DNA of 64,000 bases. It comes from Apostichopus japonicus (taxonomy: Eukaryota > Echinodermata > Holothuroidea > Aspidochirotida > Stichopodidae). Every line of letters starts with the position of its first letter. Positions within the stretch are counted from its first letter, which is position 1. Location: positions 36,074,898 to 36,138,897 of the forward strand of contig NC_092577.1 in the NCBI RefSeq assembly GCF_037975245.1. Direction: 5' to 3'. Shown here piece by piece: positions 38,600 through 50,360 of this stretch. The notes under the pieces are model-generated. The model saw nothing but the letters and a program-made list of their open reading frames with translations, did not search any database and was not told the origin of the DNA. The position numbers and the translations under genes are program-made.

Positions 38600-41100
38600 G
38601 TATATATGCAGAGATATACAGTGAGTGTAAAGTAGGATTTATTATTGTTTGGATCAACGCCTTAATTTTGGTACTATGAAAGTTCCCATATAATGGTCTA
38701 GATACATTCATTTGAATAATTTTTCAGGCCCATAGGAATCATTGACTATTTCCTATCTTCAGTTTTCTACCCATATCCTGACCCCCCCCCCCCCCTACAG
38801 TTATCATTCTTTAGATTCACTGCAATTGTATACAAATGCAGAGATTATTGCCTAGATCCTCTATTCCCTACCCAGATCCTGACCCCCACCCCCTACAGTA
38901 ATCAATCTCTAGCTATATGTTTATAGCTCCATGATTTAATTGACCAGGGCTGTACAGGCCTACAGTAATCAATATTTAGATTCTCTATAATTGTATACAA
39001 GTCCTATCAAGGTATATATGCAGAGATGTACAGTGAGTGTTAAGTAGGTAATATTAGTGTTTGAGCCATTGCCTTAATTTTGGTACTATGAAAGTTCCCA
39101 TATAATGGTCTAGATACATTCATTTGAATAAATTTTCAGGCCCATAAGAATCATTGATTGTTGCCTATCCTAAGTTTCCTACCAACATCATGACCCCCTC
39201 CCTACAGTAATCAAACTCTAGATTCCTTGCAATCGTATACAAGTCCTATATGCAGAGATATACAGTGAGTGTAAAGTAGGTATTATTATTGTTTGGATCA
39301 ACGCCTTAATTTTGGTACTATGAAAGTTCCCATATAATGGTCTAGATACATTCATTTGAATAATTTTTCAGGCCCATAGGAATCATTGACTATTTCCTAT
39401 CTTCAGTTTTCTACCCATATCCTGACCCCCCCCCCCCTGCAGTTATCATTCTTTAGATTCACTGCAATTGTATACAAATGCAGAGATTATTGCCTAGATC
39501 CTCTAATCCCTACTCAGATCCTGACCCCCACCCCCTACAGTAATCAATCTCTAGATATATGTTTATAGCTCCATGATTTAATTGACCAGGGCTGTACAGG
39601 CCTACAGTAATCAATATTTAGATTCTCTATAATTGTATACAAGTCCTATCAAGATATATATGCAGAGATGTACAGTGAGTGTTAAGTAGGTAATATTAGT
39701 GTTTGAGCCATTGCCTTAATTTTGGTACTATGAAAGTTCCCATATAATGGTCTAGATACATTCATTTGAATAAATTTTCAGGCCCATAAGAATCATTGAT
39801 TGTTGCCTATCCTAAGTTTCCTACCAACATCATGACCCCCTCCCTACAGTAATCAAACTCTAGATTCCTTGCAATCGTATACAAGTCCTATATGCAGAGA
39901 TATACAGTGAGTGTAAAGTAGGATTTATTATTGTTTGGATCAACGCCTTAATTTTGGTACTATGAAAGTTCCCATATAATGGTCTAGATACATTCATTTG
40001 AATAATTTTTCAGGCCCATAGGAATCATTGACTATTTCCTATCTTCAGTTTTCTACCCATATCCTGACCCCCCCCCCCCCTACAGTTATCATTCTTTAGA
40101 TTCACTGCAATTGTATACAAATGCAGAGATTATTGCCTAGATCCTCTATTCCCTACCCAGATCCTGACCCCCACCCCCTACAGTAATCAATCTCTAGCTA
40201 TATGTTTATAGCTCCATGATTTAATTGACCAGGGCTGTACAGGCCTACAGTAATCAATATTTAGATTCTCTATAATTGTATACAAGTCCTATCAAGGTAT
40301 ATATGCAGAGATGTACAGTGAGTGTTAAGTAGGTAATATTAGTGTTTGAGCCATTGCCTTAATTTTGGTACTATGAAAGTTCCCATATAATGGTCTAGAT
40401 ACATTCATTTGAATAAATTTTCAGGCCCATAAGAATCATTGATTGTTGCCTATCCTAAGTTTCCTACCAACATCATGACCCCCTCCCTACAGTAATCAAA
40501 CTCTAGATTCCTTGCAATCGTATACAAGTCCTATATGCAGAGATATACAGTGAGTGTAAAGTAGGTATTATTATTGTTTGGATCAACGCCTTAATTTTGG
40601 TACTATGAAAGTTCCCATATAATGGTCTAGATACATTCATTTGAATAATTTTTCAGGCCCATAGGAATCATTGACTATTTCCTATCTTCAGTTTTCTACC
40701 CATATCCTGACCCCCCCCCCCTGCAGTTATCATTCTTTAGATTCACTGCAATTGTATACAAATGCAGAGATTATTGCCTAGATCCTCTAATCCCTACTCA
40801 GATCCTGACCCCCACCCCCTACAGTAATCAATCTCTAGATATATGTTTATAGCTCCATGATTTAATTGACCAGGGCTGTACAGGCCTACAGTAATCAATA
40901 TTTAGATTCTCTATAATTGTATACAAGTCCTATCAAGATATATATGCAGAGATGTACAGTGAGTGTTAAGTAGGTAATATTAGTGTTTGAGCCATTGCCT
41001 TAATTTTGGTACTATGAAAGTTCCCATATAATGGTCTAGATACATTCATTTGAATAAATTTTCAGGCCCATAAGAATCATTGATTGTTGCCTATCCTAAG
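38600..41100. repeat. Satellite 2 higher-order period of about 1.29 kb
   Basis: The diagnostic change GTAGGATTTATTATTG, in place of GTAGGTATTATTATTG, occurs at about 38635 and 39921, 1286 bp apart. It alternates with normal units that carry CTCTAATCCCTACTCAG (about 39502 and 40787). Two composite units therefore form the repeating block here. Confidence 0.75.
38975..39616. repeat. Representative satellite 2 composite: sub-units S1, S2 and S3
   Basis: S1 (38975-39217) starts TTTAGATTCTCTATAATTG. S2 (39218-39451) starts CTAGATTCCTTGCAATCG. S3 (39452-39616) starts TTTAGATTCACTGCAATTG. All three heads share TAGATTC-n-CT-n-AAT-n-GTATACAA and the following TGCAGAGAT. S1 and S2 also share a near-identical core of about 100 bp from GCCTTAATTTTGGTACTATG through TTTCAGGCCCATA. 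S3 lacks that core and continues into a C-rich segment and GTTTATAGCTCCATGATT. This indicates one ancestral monomer of about 235 bp that duplicated, diverged, lost part of its third copy and was amplified as a composite. S2 ends in a C tract whose length varies between units, from about 8 to 18. Confidence 0.8.
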
Positions 41101-44100
41101 TTTCTAGATTCCTTGCAATCGTATACAAGTCCTATATGCAGAGATATACAGTGAGTGTAAAGTAGGTATTATTATTGTTTGGATCAACGCCTTAATTTTG
41201 GTACTATGAAAGTTCCCATATAATGGTCTAGATACATTCATTTGAATAATTTTTCAGGCCCATAGGAATCATTGACTATTTCCTATCTTCAGTTTTCTAC
41301 CCATATCCTGACCCCCCCCCACCCCCCGGCAGTTATCATTCTTTAGATTCACTGCAATTGTATACAAATGCAGAGATTATTGCCTAGATCCTCTATTCCC
41401 TACCCAGATCCTGACCCCCACCCCCTACAGTAATCAATCTCTAGATATATGTTTATAGCTCCATGATTTAATTGACCAGGGCTGTACAGGTCTACAGTAA
41501 TCAATATTTAGATTCTCTATAATTGTATACAAGTCCTATCAAGGTATATATGCAGAGATGTACAGTGAGTGTTAAGTATGTAATATTAGTGTTTGAGCCA
41601 TTGCCTTAATTTTGCTACTATGAAAGTTCCCATATAATGGTCTAGATACATTCATTTGAATAAATTTTCAGGCCCATAAGAATCATTGATTGTTGCCTAT
41701 CCTAAGTTTCCTACCAACATCATGACCCCCTCCCTACAGTAATCAAACTCTAGATTCCTTGCAATCGTATACAAGTCCTATAAGTATATATGCAGAGATA
41801 TACAATGAGTGTAAAGTAGGTATTATTATTGTTTGGATCAACGCCTTAATTTTGGTACTATGAAAGTTCCCATATAATGGTCTAGATACATTCATTTGAA
41901 TAAATTTTCAGGCCCATAAGAATCATTGATTGTTGCCTATCCTAAGTTTCCTACCAACATCATGACCCCCTCCCTACAGTAATCAAACTCTAGATTCCTT
42001 GCAATCTTATACAAGTCCTATAAGTATATATGCAGAGATATACAATGAGTGTAAAGTAGGTATTATAATTGTTTGGATCAACGCCTTAATTTTGGTACTA
42101 TGAAAGTTCCCATATAATGGTCTAGATACATTCATTTGAATAATTTTTCAGGCCCATAGGAATCATTGACTATTTCCTATCTTCAGTTTTCTACCCATAT
42201 CCTGACCCCCCCCCCCCGCAGTTATCATTCTTTAGATTCACTGCAATTGTATACAAATGCAGAGATTATTGCCTAGATCCTCTATTCCCTACCCAGATCC
42301 TGACCCCCACCCCCTACAGTAATCAATCTCTAGATATATGTTTATAGCTCCATGATTTAATTGACCAGGGCTGTACAGGCCTACAGTAATCAATATTTAG
42401 ATTCTCTATAATTGTATACAAGTCCTATCAAGGTATATATGCAGAGATGTACAGTGAGTGTTAAGTAGGTAATATTAGTGTTTGAGCCATTGCCTTAATT
42501 TTGGTACTATGAAAGTTCCCATATAATGGTCTAGATACATTCATTTGAATAAATTTTCAGGCCCATAAGAATCATTGATTGTTGCCTATCCTAAGTTTCC
42601 TACCAACATCATGACCCCCTCCCTACAGTAATCAAACTCTAGATTCCTTGCAATCGTATACAAGTCCTATAAGTATATATGCAGAGATATACAGTGAGTG
42701 TAAAGTAGGTATTATTATTGTTTGGATCAACGCCTTAATTTTGGTACTATGAAAGTTCCCATATAATGGTCTAGATACATTCATTTGAATAATTTTTCAG
42801 GCCCATAGGAATCATTGACTATTTCCTATCTTCAGTTTTCTACCCATATCCTGACCCCCCCCCCCCCCCTGCAGTTATCATTCTTTAGATTCACTGCAAT
42901 TGTATACAAATGCAGAGATTATTGCCTAGATCCTCTAATCCCTACTCAGATCCTGACCCCCACCCCCTACAGTAATCAATCTCTAGCTATATGTTTATAG
43001 CTCCATGATTTAATTGACCAGGGCTGTACAGGCCTACAGTAATCAATATTTAGATTCTCTATAATTGTATACAAGTCCTATCAAGATATATATGCAGAGA
43101 TGTACAGTGAGTGTTAAGTAGGTAATATTAGTGTTTGAGCCATTGCCTTAATTTTGGTACTATGAAAGTTCCCATATAATGGTCTAGATACATTCATTTG
43201 AATAAATTTTCAGGCCCATAAGAATCATTGATTGTTGCCTATCCTAAGTTTCTAGATTCCTTGCAATCGTATACAAGTCCTATATGCAGAGATATACAGT
43301 GAGTGTAAAGTAGGTATTATTATTGTTTGGATCAACGCCTTAATTTTGGTACTATGAAAGTTCCCATATAATGGTCTAGATACATTCATTTGAATAATTT
43401 TTCAGGCCCATAGGAATCATTGACTATTTCCTATCTTCAGTTTTCTACCCATATCCTGACCCCCCCCACCCCCCGGCAGTTATCATTCTTTAGATTCACT
43501 GCAATTGTATACAAATGCAGAGATTATTGCCTAGATCCTCTATTCCCTACCCAGATCCTGACCCCCACCCCCTACAGTAATCAATCTCTAGATATATGTT
43601 TATAGCTCCATGATTTAATTGACCAGGGCTGTACAGGTCTACAGTAATCAATATTTAGATTCTCTATAATTGTATACAAGTCCTATCAAGGTATATATGC
43701 AGAGATGTACAGTGAGTGTTAAGTATGTAATATTAGTGTTTGAGCCATTGCCTTAATTTTGCTACTATGAAAGTTCCCATATAATGGTCTAGATACATTC
43801 ATTTGAATAAATTTTCAGGCCCATAAGAATCATTGATTGTTGCCTATCCTAAGTTTCCTACCAACATCATGACCCCCTCCCTACAGTAATCAAACTCTAG
43901 ATTCCTTGCAATCGTATACAAGTCCTATAAGTATATATGCAGAGATATACAATGAGTGTAAAGTAGGTATTATTATTGTTTGGATCAACGCCTTAATTTT
44001 GGTACTATGAAAGTTCCCATATAATGGTCTAGATACATTCATTTGAATAAATTTTCAGGCCCATAAGAATCATTGATTGTTGCCTATCCTAAGTTTCCTA

Positions 44101-45000
44101 CCAACATCATGACCCCCTCCCTACAGTAATCAAACTCTAGATTCCTTGCAATCTTATACAAGTCCTATAAGTATATATGCAGAGATATACAATGAGTGTA
44201 AAGTAGGTATTATTATTGTTTGGATCAACGCCTTAATTTTGGTACTATGAAAGTTCCCATATAATGGTCTAGATACATTCATTTGAATAATTTTTCAGGC
44301 CCATAGGAATCATTGACTATTTCCTATCTTCAGTTTTCTACCCATATCCTGACCCCCCCCCCCCCCTGCAGTTATCATTCTTTAGATTCACTGCAATTGT
44401 ATACAAATGCAGAGATTATTGCCTAGATCCTCTTTTCCCTACCCAGATCCTGACCCCAACCCCCTACAGTAATCAATCTCTAGCTATATGTTTATAGCTC
44501 CATGATTTAATTGACCAGGGCTGTACAGGCCTACAGTAATCAATATTTAGATTCTCTATAATTGTATACAAGTCCTATCAAGGTATATATGCAGAGATGT
44601 ACAGTGAGTGTTAAGTAGGTAATATTAGTGTTTGAGCCATTGCCTTAATTTTGCTACTATGAAAGTTCCCATATAATGGTCTAGATACATTCATTTGAAT
44701 AAATTTTCAGGCCCATAAGAATCATTGATTGTTGCCTATCCTAAGTTTCCTACCAACATCATGACCCCCTCCCTACAGTAATCAAACTCTAGATTCCTTG
44801 CAATCGTATACAAGTCCTATAAGTATATATGCAGAGATATACAATGAGTGTAAAGTAGGTATTATTATTGTTTGGATCAACGCCTTAATTTTGGTACTAT
44901 GAAAGTTCACATATAATGGTCTAGATACATTCATTTGAATAATTTTTCAGGCCCATAGGAATCATTGACTATTTCCTATCTTCAGTTTTCTACCCATATC
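41100..45000. repeat. Satellite 2 higher-order period of about 2.15 kb
   Basis: Several rare variants recur with the same spacing. They are TTTCTAGATTCC deletion joins at 41101 and 43249, the C tract interrupted by an A and followed by GGCAG at about 41320 and 43468, TTTTGCTACTATG at about 41612 and 43760, and GCAATCTTATAC at about 42003 and 44151. The second copy changes order after about 44.2 kb, so only about one and a half copies are clear. Confidence 0.75.
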
Positions 45001-47203
45001 CTGACCCCCCCCCCCCTGCAGTTATCATTCTTTAGATTCACTGCAATTGTATACAAATGCAGAGATTATTGCCTAGATCCTCTATTCCCTACCCAGATCC
45101 TGACCCCCACCCCCTACAGTAATCAATCTCTAGCTATATGTTTATAGCTCCATGATTTAATTGACCAGGGCTGTACAGGCCTACAGTAATCAATATTTAG
45201 ATTCTCTATAATTGTATACAATCCTATCAAGGTATATATGCAGAGATGTACAGTGAGTGTTAAGTAGGTAATATTAGTGTTTGAGCCATTGCCTTAATTT
45301 TGGTACTATGAAAGTTCCCATATAATGGTCTAGATACATTCATTTGAATAAATTTTCAGGCCCATAAGAATCATTGATTGTTGCCTATCCTAAGTTTCCT
45401 ACCAACATCATGACCCCCTCCCTACAGTAATCAAACTCTAGATTCCTTGCAATCGTATACAAGTCCTATATGCAGAGATATACAGTGAGTGTAAAGTAGG
45501 TATTATTATTGTTTGGATCAATGCCTTAATTTTGGTACTATGAAAGTTCCCATATAATGGTCTAGATACATTCATTTGAATAATTTTTCAGGCCCATAGG
45601 AATCATTGACTATTTCCTATCTTCAGTTTTCTACCCATATCCTGACCCCCCCCCCCCCTGCAGTTATCATTCTTTAGATTCACTGCAATTGTATACAAAT
45701 GCAGAGATTATTGCCTAGATCCTCTATTCCCTACCCAGATCCTGACCCCCACCCCCTACAGTAATCAATCCCCCCTCTAGCTATATGTTTATAGCTCCAT
45801 GATTTAATTGACCAGGGCTGTACAGGCCTACAGTAATCAATATTTAGATTCTCTATAATTGTATACAAGTCCTATCAAGGTATATATGCAGAGATGTACA
45901 GTGAGTGTTAAGTAGGTAATATTAGTGTTTGAGCCATTGCCTTAATTTTGGTACTATGAAAGTTCCCATATAATGGTCTAGATACATTCATTTGAATAAA
46001 TTTTCAGGCCCATAAGAATCATTGATTGTTGCCTATCCTAAGTTTCCTACCAACATCATGACCCCCTCCCTACAGTAATCAAACTCTAGATTCCTTGCAA
46101 TCGTATACAAGTCCTATAAGTATATATGCAGAGATATACAGTGAGTGTAAAGTAGGTATTATTATTGTTTGGATCAACGCCTTAATTTTGGTACTATGAA
46201 AGTTCCCATATAATGGTCTAGACACATTCATTTGAATAAATTTTCAGGCCCATTAGAATCATTGATTGTTGCCTATCCTAAGTTTCCTACCGACATCATG
46301 ACCCCCTCCCTACAGTAATCGAACTCTAGATTCCCTGCAATCGTATACAAGTCCTATCAAATTATATATGCAGAGATATACAGTGAGTGTAAAGTAGGTA
46401 TTATTCTTTAGGATATCATTCTTTAGATTCACTGCAATTGTATACAAATGCAGAGATTATTGCCTAGATCCTCTATTCCCTACCCAGATCCTGACCCCCA
46501 CCCCCTACAGTAATCAATCTCTAGATATATGTTTATAGCTCCATGATTTAATTGACCAGGGCTGTACAGGCCTACAGTAATCAATATTTAGATTCTCTAT
46601 AATTGTATACAAGTCCTATCAAGGTATATATGCAGAGATGTACAGTGAGTGTTAAGTAGGTAATATTAGTGTTTGAGCCATTGCCTTAATTTTGGTACTA
46701 CGAAAGTTCCCATATAATGGTCTAGATACATTCATTTGAATAAATTTTCAGGCCCATAAGAATCATTGATTGTTGCCTATCCTAAGTTTCCTACCAACAT
46801 CATGACCCCCTCCCTACAGTAATCAAACTCTAGATTCCTTGCAATCGTATACAAGTCCTATAAGTATATATGCAGAGATATACAGTGAGTGTAAAGTAGG
46901 TATTATTATTGTTTGGATCAACGCCTTAATTTTGGTACTATGAAAGTTCCCATATAATGGTCTAGACACATTCATTTGAATAAATTTTCAGGCCCATAAG
47001 AATCATTGATTGTTGCCTATCCTAAAGTTCCTACCGACATCATGACCCCCTCCCTAGAGTAATCGAACTCTAGATTCCCTGCAATCGTATACAAGTCCTA
47101 TCAAAGTATATATGCAGAGATATACAGTGAGTGTAAAGTAGGTATTATTCTTTAGGATATCATTCTTTAGATTCACTGCAATTGTATACAAATGCAGAGA
47201 TTA

Positions 47204-47430
47204 CACTCTAAAAAAGCCCTGGTTAAAATACACCAGGATGGGGTCAAAATGTTACCAGGTTCCGGGTCAATATGCCACCTACACAATCCTGGTCAACTTG
47301 ACCAGGAAATCCTGGTCAAATAAGCTTCACCAAGATCCTGGTTAATTTGTGACCAGGATTAATGGTCAGTTTGTGACCAGGATTAATGGTCAGTTAGTGA
47401 CCAGGGACAATGGTCAGTTTGTAACCAGGA
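47204..47430. repeat. Left terminal inverted repeat and CCAGG-rich subterminal region
   Basis: After the 20-bp terminal repeat this region holds more than ten CCAGG or CCTGG words in both orientations. Three tandem copies of a 24-bp unit (TTGTGACCAGGATTAATGG and variants) lie at 47347-47418, with a partial fourth. The right subterminal region (about 51868-52010) carries similar words: CAACCAGGAAAG, CTAACCAGGATACGGG and GTAACCAGGATTATTTC. Repeated subterminal motifs at both ends are typical of transposase-binding arrays in some cut-and-paste families; that role here is inference. Confidence 0.75.
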
Positions 47431-48927
47431 AAAATGTCAGAGGTTTAACAAATTACCTGGTTCTTTATCCATAGCATAATCAGGGTTTTATTCATTATTT
47501 TATGAGACATCATTGTCAGATTGTAAACCCACCTCTTTATCAAATAACCTAGGCCCAGGACAAAACACAGCCTATAGACTTCCCTGGATAATGCATAACA
47601 AAAGCATTGTAATGTGGCGTAGAACATATTCGGAACAACAAACTGAAACGCCAACAAGTAAATACGTGTACAAAATTTAAGCAAGTACAAAAAGTAGAGG
47701 GTGTAACTATCTATTTGAAAACATCTTTAGTAAATCTTCAATAAACAAATAGTAAAACATGAATGTAAACGTAAGAGAATGTTTGATGGCAAGTGGTGTA
47801 AATATATACATAGTATAATCAGGCAAATGCATTCGAAGAATGAGAGGAATAATGGACGGATATAAAGAAGGTAAAACTTCTACTAGTGTTTGCATCATAT
47901 TAATAAGTAAACATGAAGACTTTAAAACAACATTATGGCAAGTGTTTCACATACTTAAAGTACAGCTATTACTACTAAAAAAATACAGCTAAAATTACTA
48001 CAAAAAACATGGATAGCACACATGGTGAAAGATTTGAAGTTTAAAGTAAGCATATAACTACAATTAATTACTTTTAAAACTTTTAAAGAAAAAAATGTTG
48101 TACTACCACCTTTAGTCATCTTTTCTTAAAATATTCCAGCAGGAGTTGAATAGGGAAATCTTTTGAACTGCTGAAAAGGTTTAGTCATTATTATTCAAAA
48201 CCCATAGAGAGCAATCAAATACAACGTAGGTTTCTTATACTATGATGAACCATACATGAATTTAGCATCACATGTAATTTTTGTGCTACAAGGATGTCAG
48301 ATGTTGACCTTTGTTCCTTTTTGACATGGAACAATGAAAATTATGTACTTCAAACAAGTTTCGATTTCAGTATGATTTAATCATAGATCGAACTATTCAT
48401 AACGGTGTCAGTTTGTCAAATGACCCTTGATTCCATGAACAGCAATACCATGTCTATGAAGTTTAAAATATACAACTAATTTTGATTTATCATGCTATGA
48501 GTGAAAATAAAAGTGTTAAGAAATTGTTCATGAACTGAAAAGTCTTGTCTATGTAAAACAAAAAGTATTATAAAGGACTAGAGGAGAAACTTGATGGACT
48601 GACCTGTCCCTAAGGTTGAACAATGAATACTAACTGAATGCATAGTTCTGGTCTTTGACAGATAAGTACACACAAATTAAAAGCAACTTTACGATGTATT
48701 GAAAACTTAAAAACCTGTATGTATGACTGTAGATTCCTCTTGGAGACTGGTTGGAAGAATTGCTACAAATGTTGACAAAGATAGGCCAACTATGGTACTG
48801 TAGATAGGAAGAAAAGTTATAACAAACGAATGATATCCATGGCAAGTTTCCACATGTCACAAACCATTACAATAAAAAAGAATGAACAATAGTTGGAGAT
48901 AAGTGATGATGTTTCAAGCTTCTGGCA
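47431..48927. other. AT-rich interior of the transposon downstream of its gene
   Basis: This lies 3' of the minus-strand gene and probably includes its untranslated end. Minus-strand open frames at 47445-47690, 47707-47898 and 48630-48860 have low-complexity AT-driven composition and no recognisable domain, so they are not called genes. Confidence 0.5.
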
Positions 48928-49619
48928 TCAGTCATCCATTCCTGCTTTCAATGCAGCCCTCATTGCAATCACGGCAGGTGATGTTTTCGATTTGACTTTA
49001 GTGTCCAGTCTGTATAGAACCTTCTGGACAAACTCCCATGTGACCACAAATTGCCACGGATAGTGAAGGTCTAATACATATAACAACTTGAAGCAAACAT
49101 CAAGAGCCTTTAGTAGGGTCTGCTGCTCTAATCCATGCCCATCCGCCACAACAAAAATTTAATGGGCAGCATCCCGATTAGCCAGTATTAAGACAAAAGG
49201 CTGGTGGTTGTCAACTTCCTCCAAGTATTTGGGCATGTTGGTGCCAACCTTCAAAAAACAGAAAAAAAGCAGATTTAAATACACACTTCCTGGAAAAGAA
49301 CACTTTGAAAAGTTTGAAGGTATGCTGCATTGGCCCCAAATATGCCAGATATTCAAATATGGTCACCTTCGGGCAAAATTTTAAAGTCTTTAACCACCCT
49401 GGAAGAAATTTACCTCACAAGACATTCAGTCATCTTTTTAAAAAAAGTAACTAGTCATGTCTATAAACAGACATGCAACCTTGTCTGTTGTAGCCTTATT
49501 TTTGGAAGTTCCTTTTTTATCCTTTAAAACAATAAAAAAACTTGGAAAATAAGTCCATTAGGAGAGTTCGTTTACAACTTTAAACAAGGGAAGCTCCCCA
49601 CTTTACCAGTTCCCACTAC

Positions 49620-49713
49620 TGCCAGTACTATAAGAAAAAAGAAAAAAACATTTTACAGCGTAAAACTGCCAGTACTATAAGAAAAAAAAAAAAACATTTT
49701 ACAGCGTAAAAGA
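49620..49713. repeat. 47-bp tandem duplication in intron 3 of the transposon gene
   Basis: TGCCAGTACTATAAGAAAA followed by an A-rich run and ACATTTTACAGCGTAAAA occurs twice in direct tandem (49620-49666 and 49667-49713). The copies differ mainly by one G/A change in the A run. It looks like a recent slippage or local duplication. Confidence 0.85.
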
Positions 49714-50172
49714 GCATCATGAAAGACTGGTTGAAAAGACCCAATTGGTCGAAGATACTGCATAGTCACTGCAATTTTCACAGCTGATAGTGTGTTTCAC
49801 TACAAACTCATCAGTCTGCATGTCAATTGTTACAAATAACAACTGTTTCATTGATTTGTGACAACTTGAGTGTTACTGTAGAAGCCATAATAACTTACAG
49901 GTTGAAGATCCACAAAGGATTTCATCGCATCATCAATGCTGCACCTCTTCTTCCCATTTCTCCCAGATGGTAAAATGCAGGGCAACAAATTAAATCCAAT
50001 GTTACTCTTATTTTCATCTGAAAAATACAGAAAATGCAGAAACCAATCTTTGAATAACTACTTCAGTTTTAAATAATGTTGACTCCGTTTTGCTTATCAC
50101 ACAACGCAAACTTCAGCTTGTGCATTTTTTACCTTTCTGTCAGCTGCAAACACCATTAGTTAATGTTTGAAC

Positions 50173-50198
50173 GCTGCAACATACATGTATGTTGCAGC
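50173..50198. repeat. Perfect 26-bp palindrome in intron 2 of the transposon gene
   Basis: The sequence from GCTGCAACATACA to TGTATGTTGCAGC is identical to its reverse complement over 26 bases with no spacer. It lies 130 bp from a second inverted repeat in the same intron. Confidence 0.9.
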
Positions 50199-50328
50199 CT
50201 GCCAAAACACATCTACACGCATGTGTACAAACATATATATGTAAATAGACCTGTATCTAGTTTCCCAACACAAGATTAAGATGTCATATAGCAGAAGAAG
50301 GAATATTAACATAATTTTGGGAAACATG

Positions 50329-50360
50329 CGGGTTAACATATTTTGGCATATGTTAACCCG
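50329..50360. repeat. Perfect 13-bp inverted repeat with 6-base loop
   Basis: CGGGTTAACATAT (50329-50341) pairs exactly with ATATGTTAACCCG (50348-50360). It is in intron 2 of the transposon gene. Two perfect dyads within 190 bp of AT-rich intron could be protein-binding sites, a relic of a nested small element, or chance. Confidence 0.85.

Larger units (their letters stand above)
37163..47203. repeat. Satellite 2, block left of the large transposon
   Basis: This is a tandem array of composite units, typically about 642 bp (for example 38975-39616). Landmarks are TATACAAGTCCTAT, GCCTTAATTTTGGTACTATG, CATATAATGGTCTAGATAC, TTTCAGGCCCATA and CAGTAATCAAT. Length variants exist. Units lose about 40 bp at CCTAAGTTTCTAGATTCC (41101 and 43249), some gain an extra S2 sub-unit (around 41.8-42.1 and 43.9-44.2 kb), and some carry a fused short S2-S3 form (GGTATTATTCTTTAGGATATC near 46397 and 47142). 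Short open frames of about 60 codons beginning at TTG (for example near 39386, 42815, 43420 and 44965) repeat with the array and are not genes. Confidence 0.95.

Noticed and set aside
39386-45147. Repeated open frames of about 60 codons spanning the C tract in satellite 2
   Set aside because: They start at TTG, pass through a homopolymer of variable length, and are lost in most units. No coding constraint is visible.
47445-48860. Minus-strand open frames downstream of the transposon gene as a possible transposase
   Set aside because: Composition is low-complexity, there are no catalytic motifs, no splice-compatible continuation was found, and frames are short. They are more likely 3' untranslated or spacer DNA.
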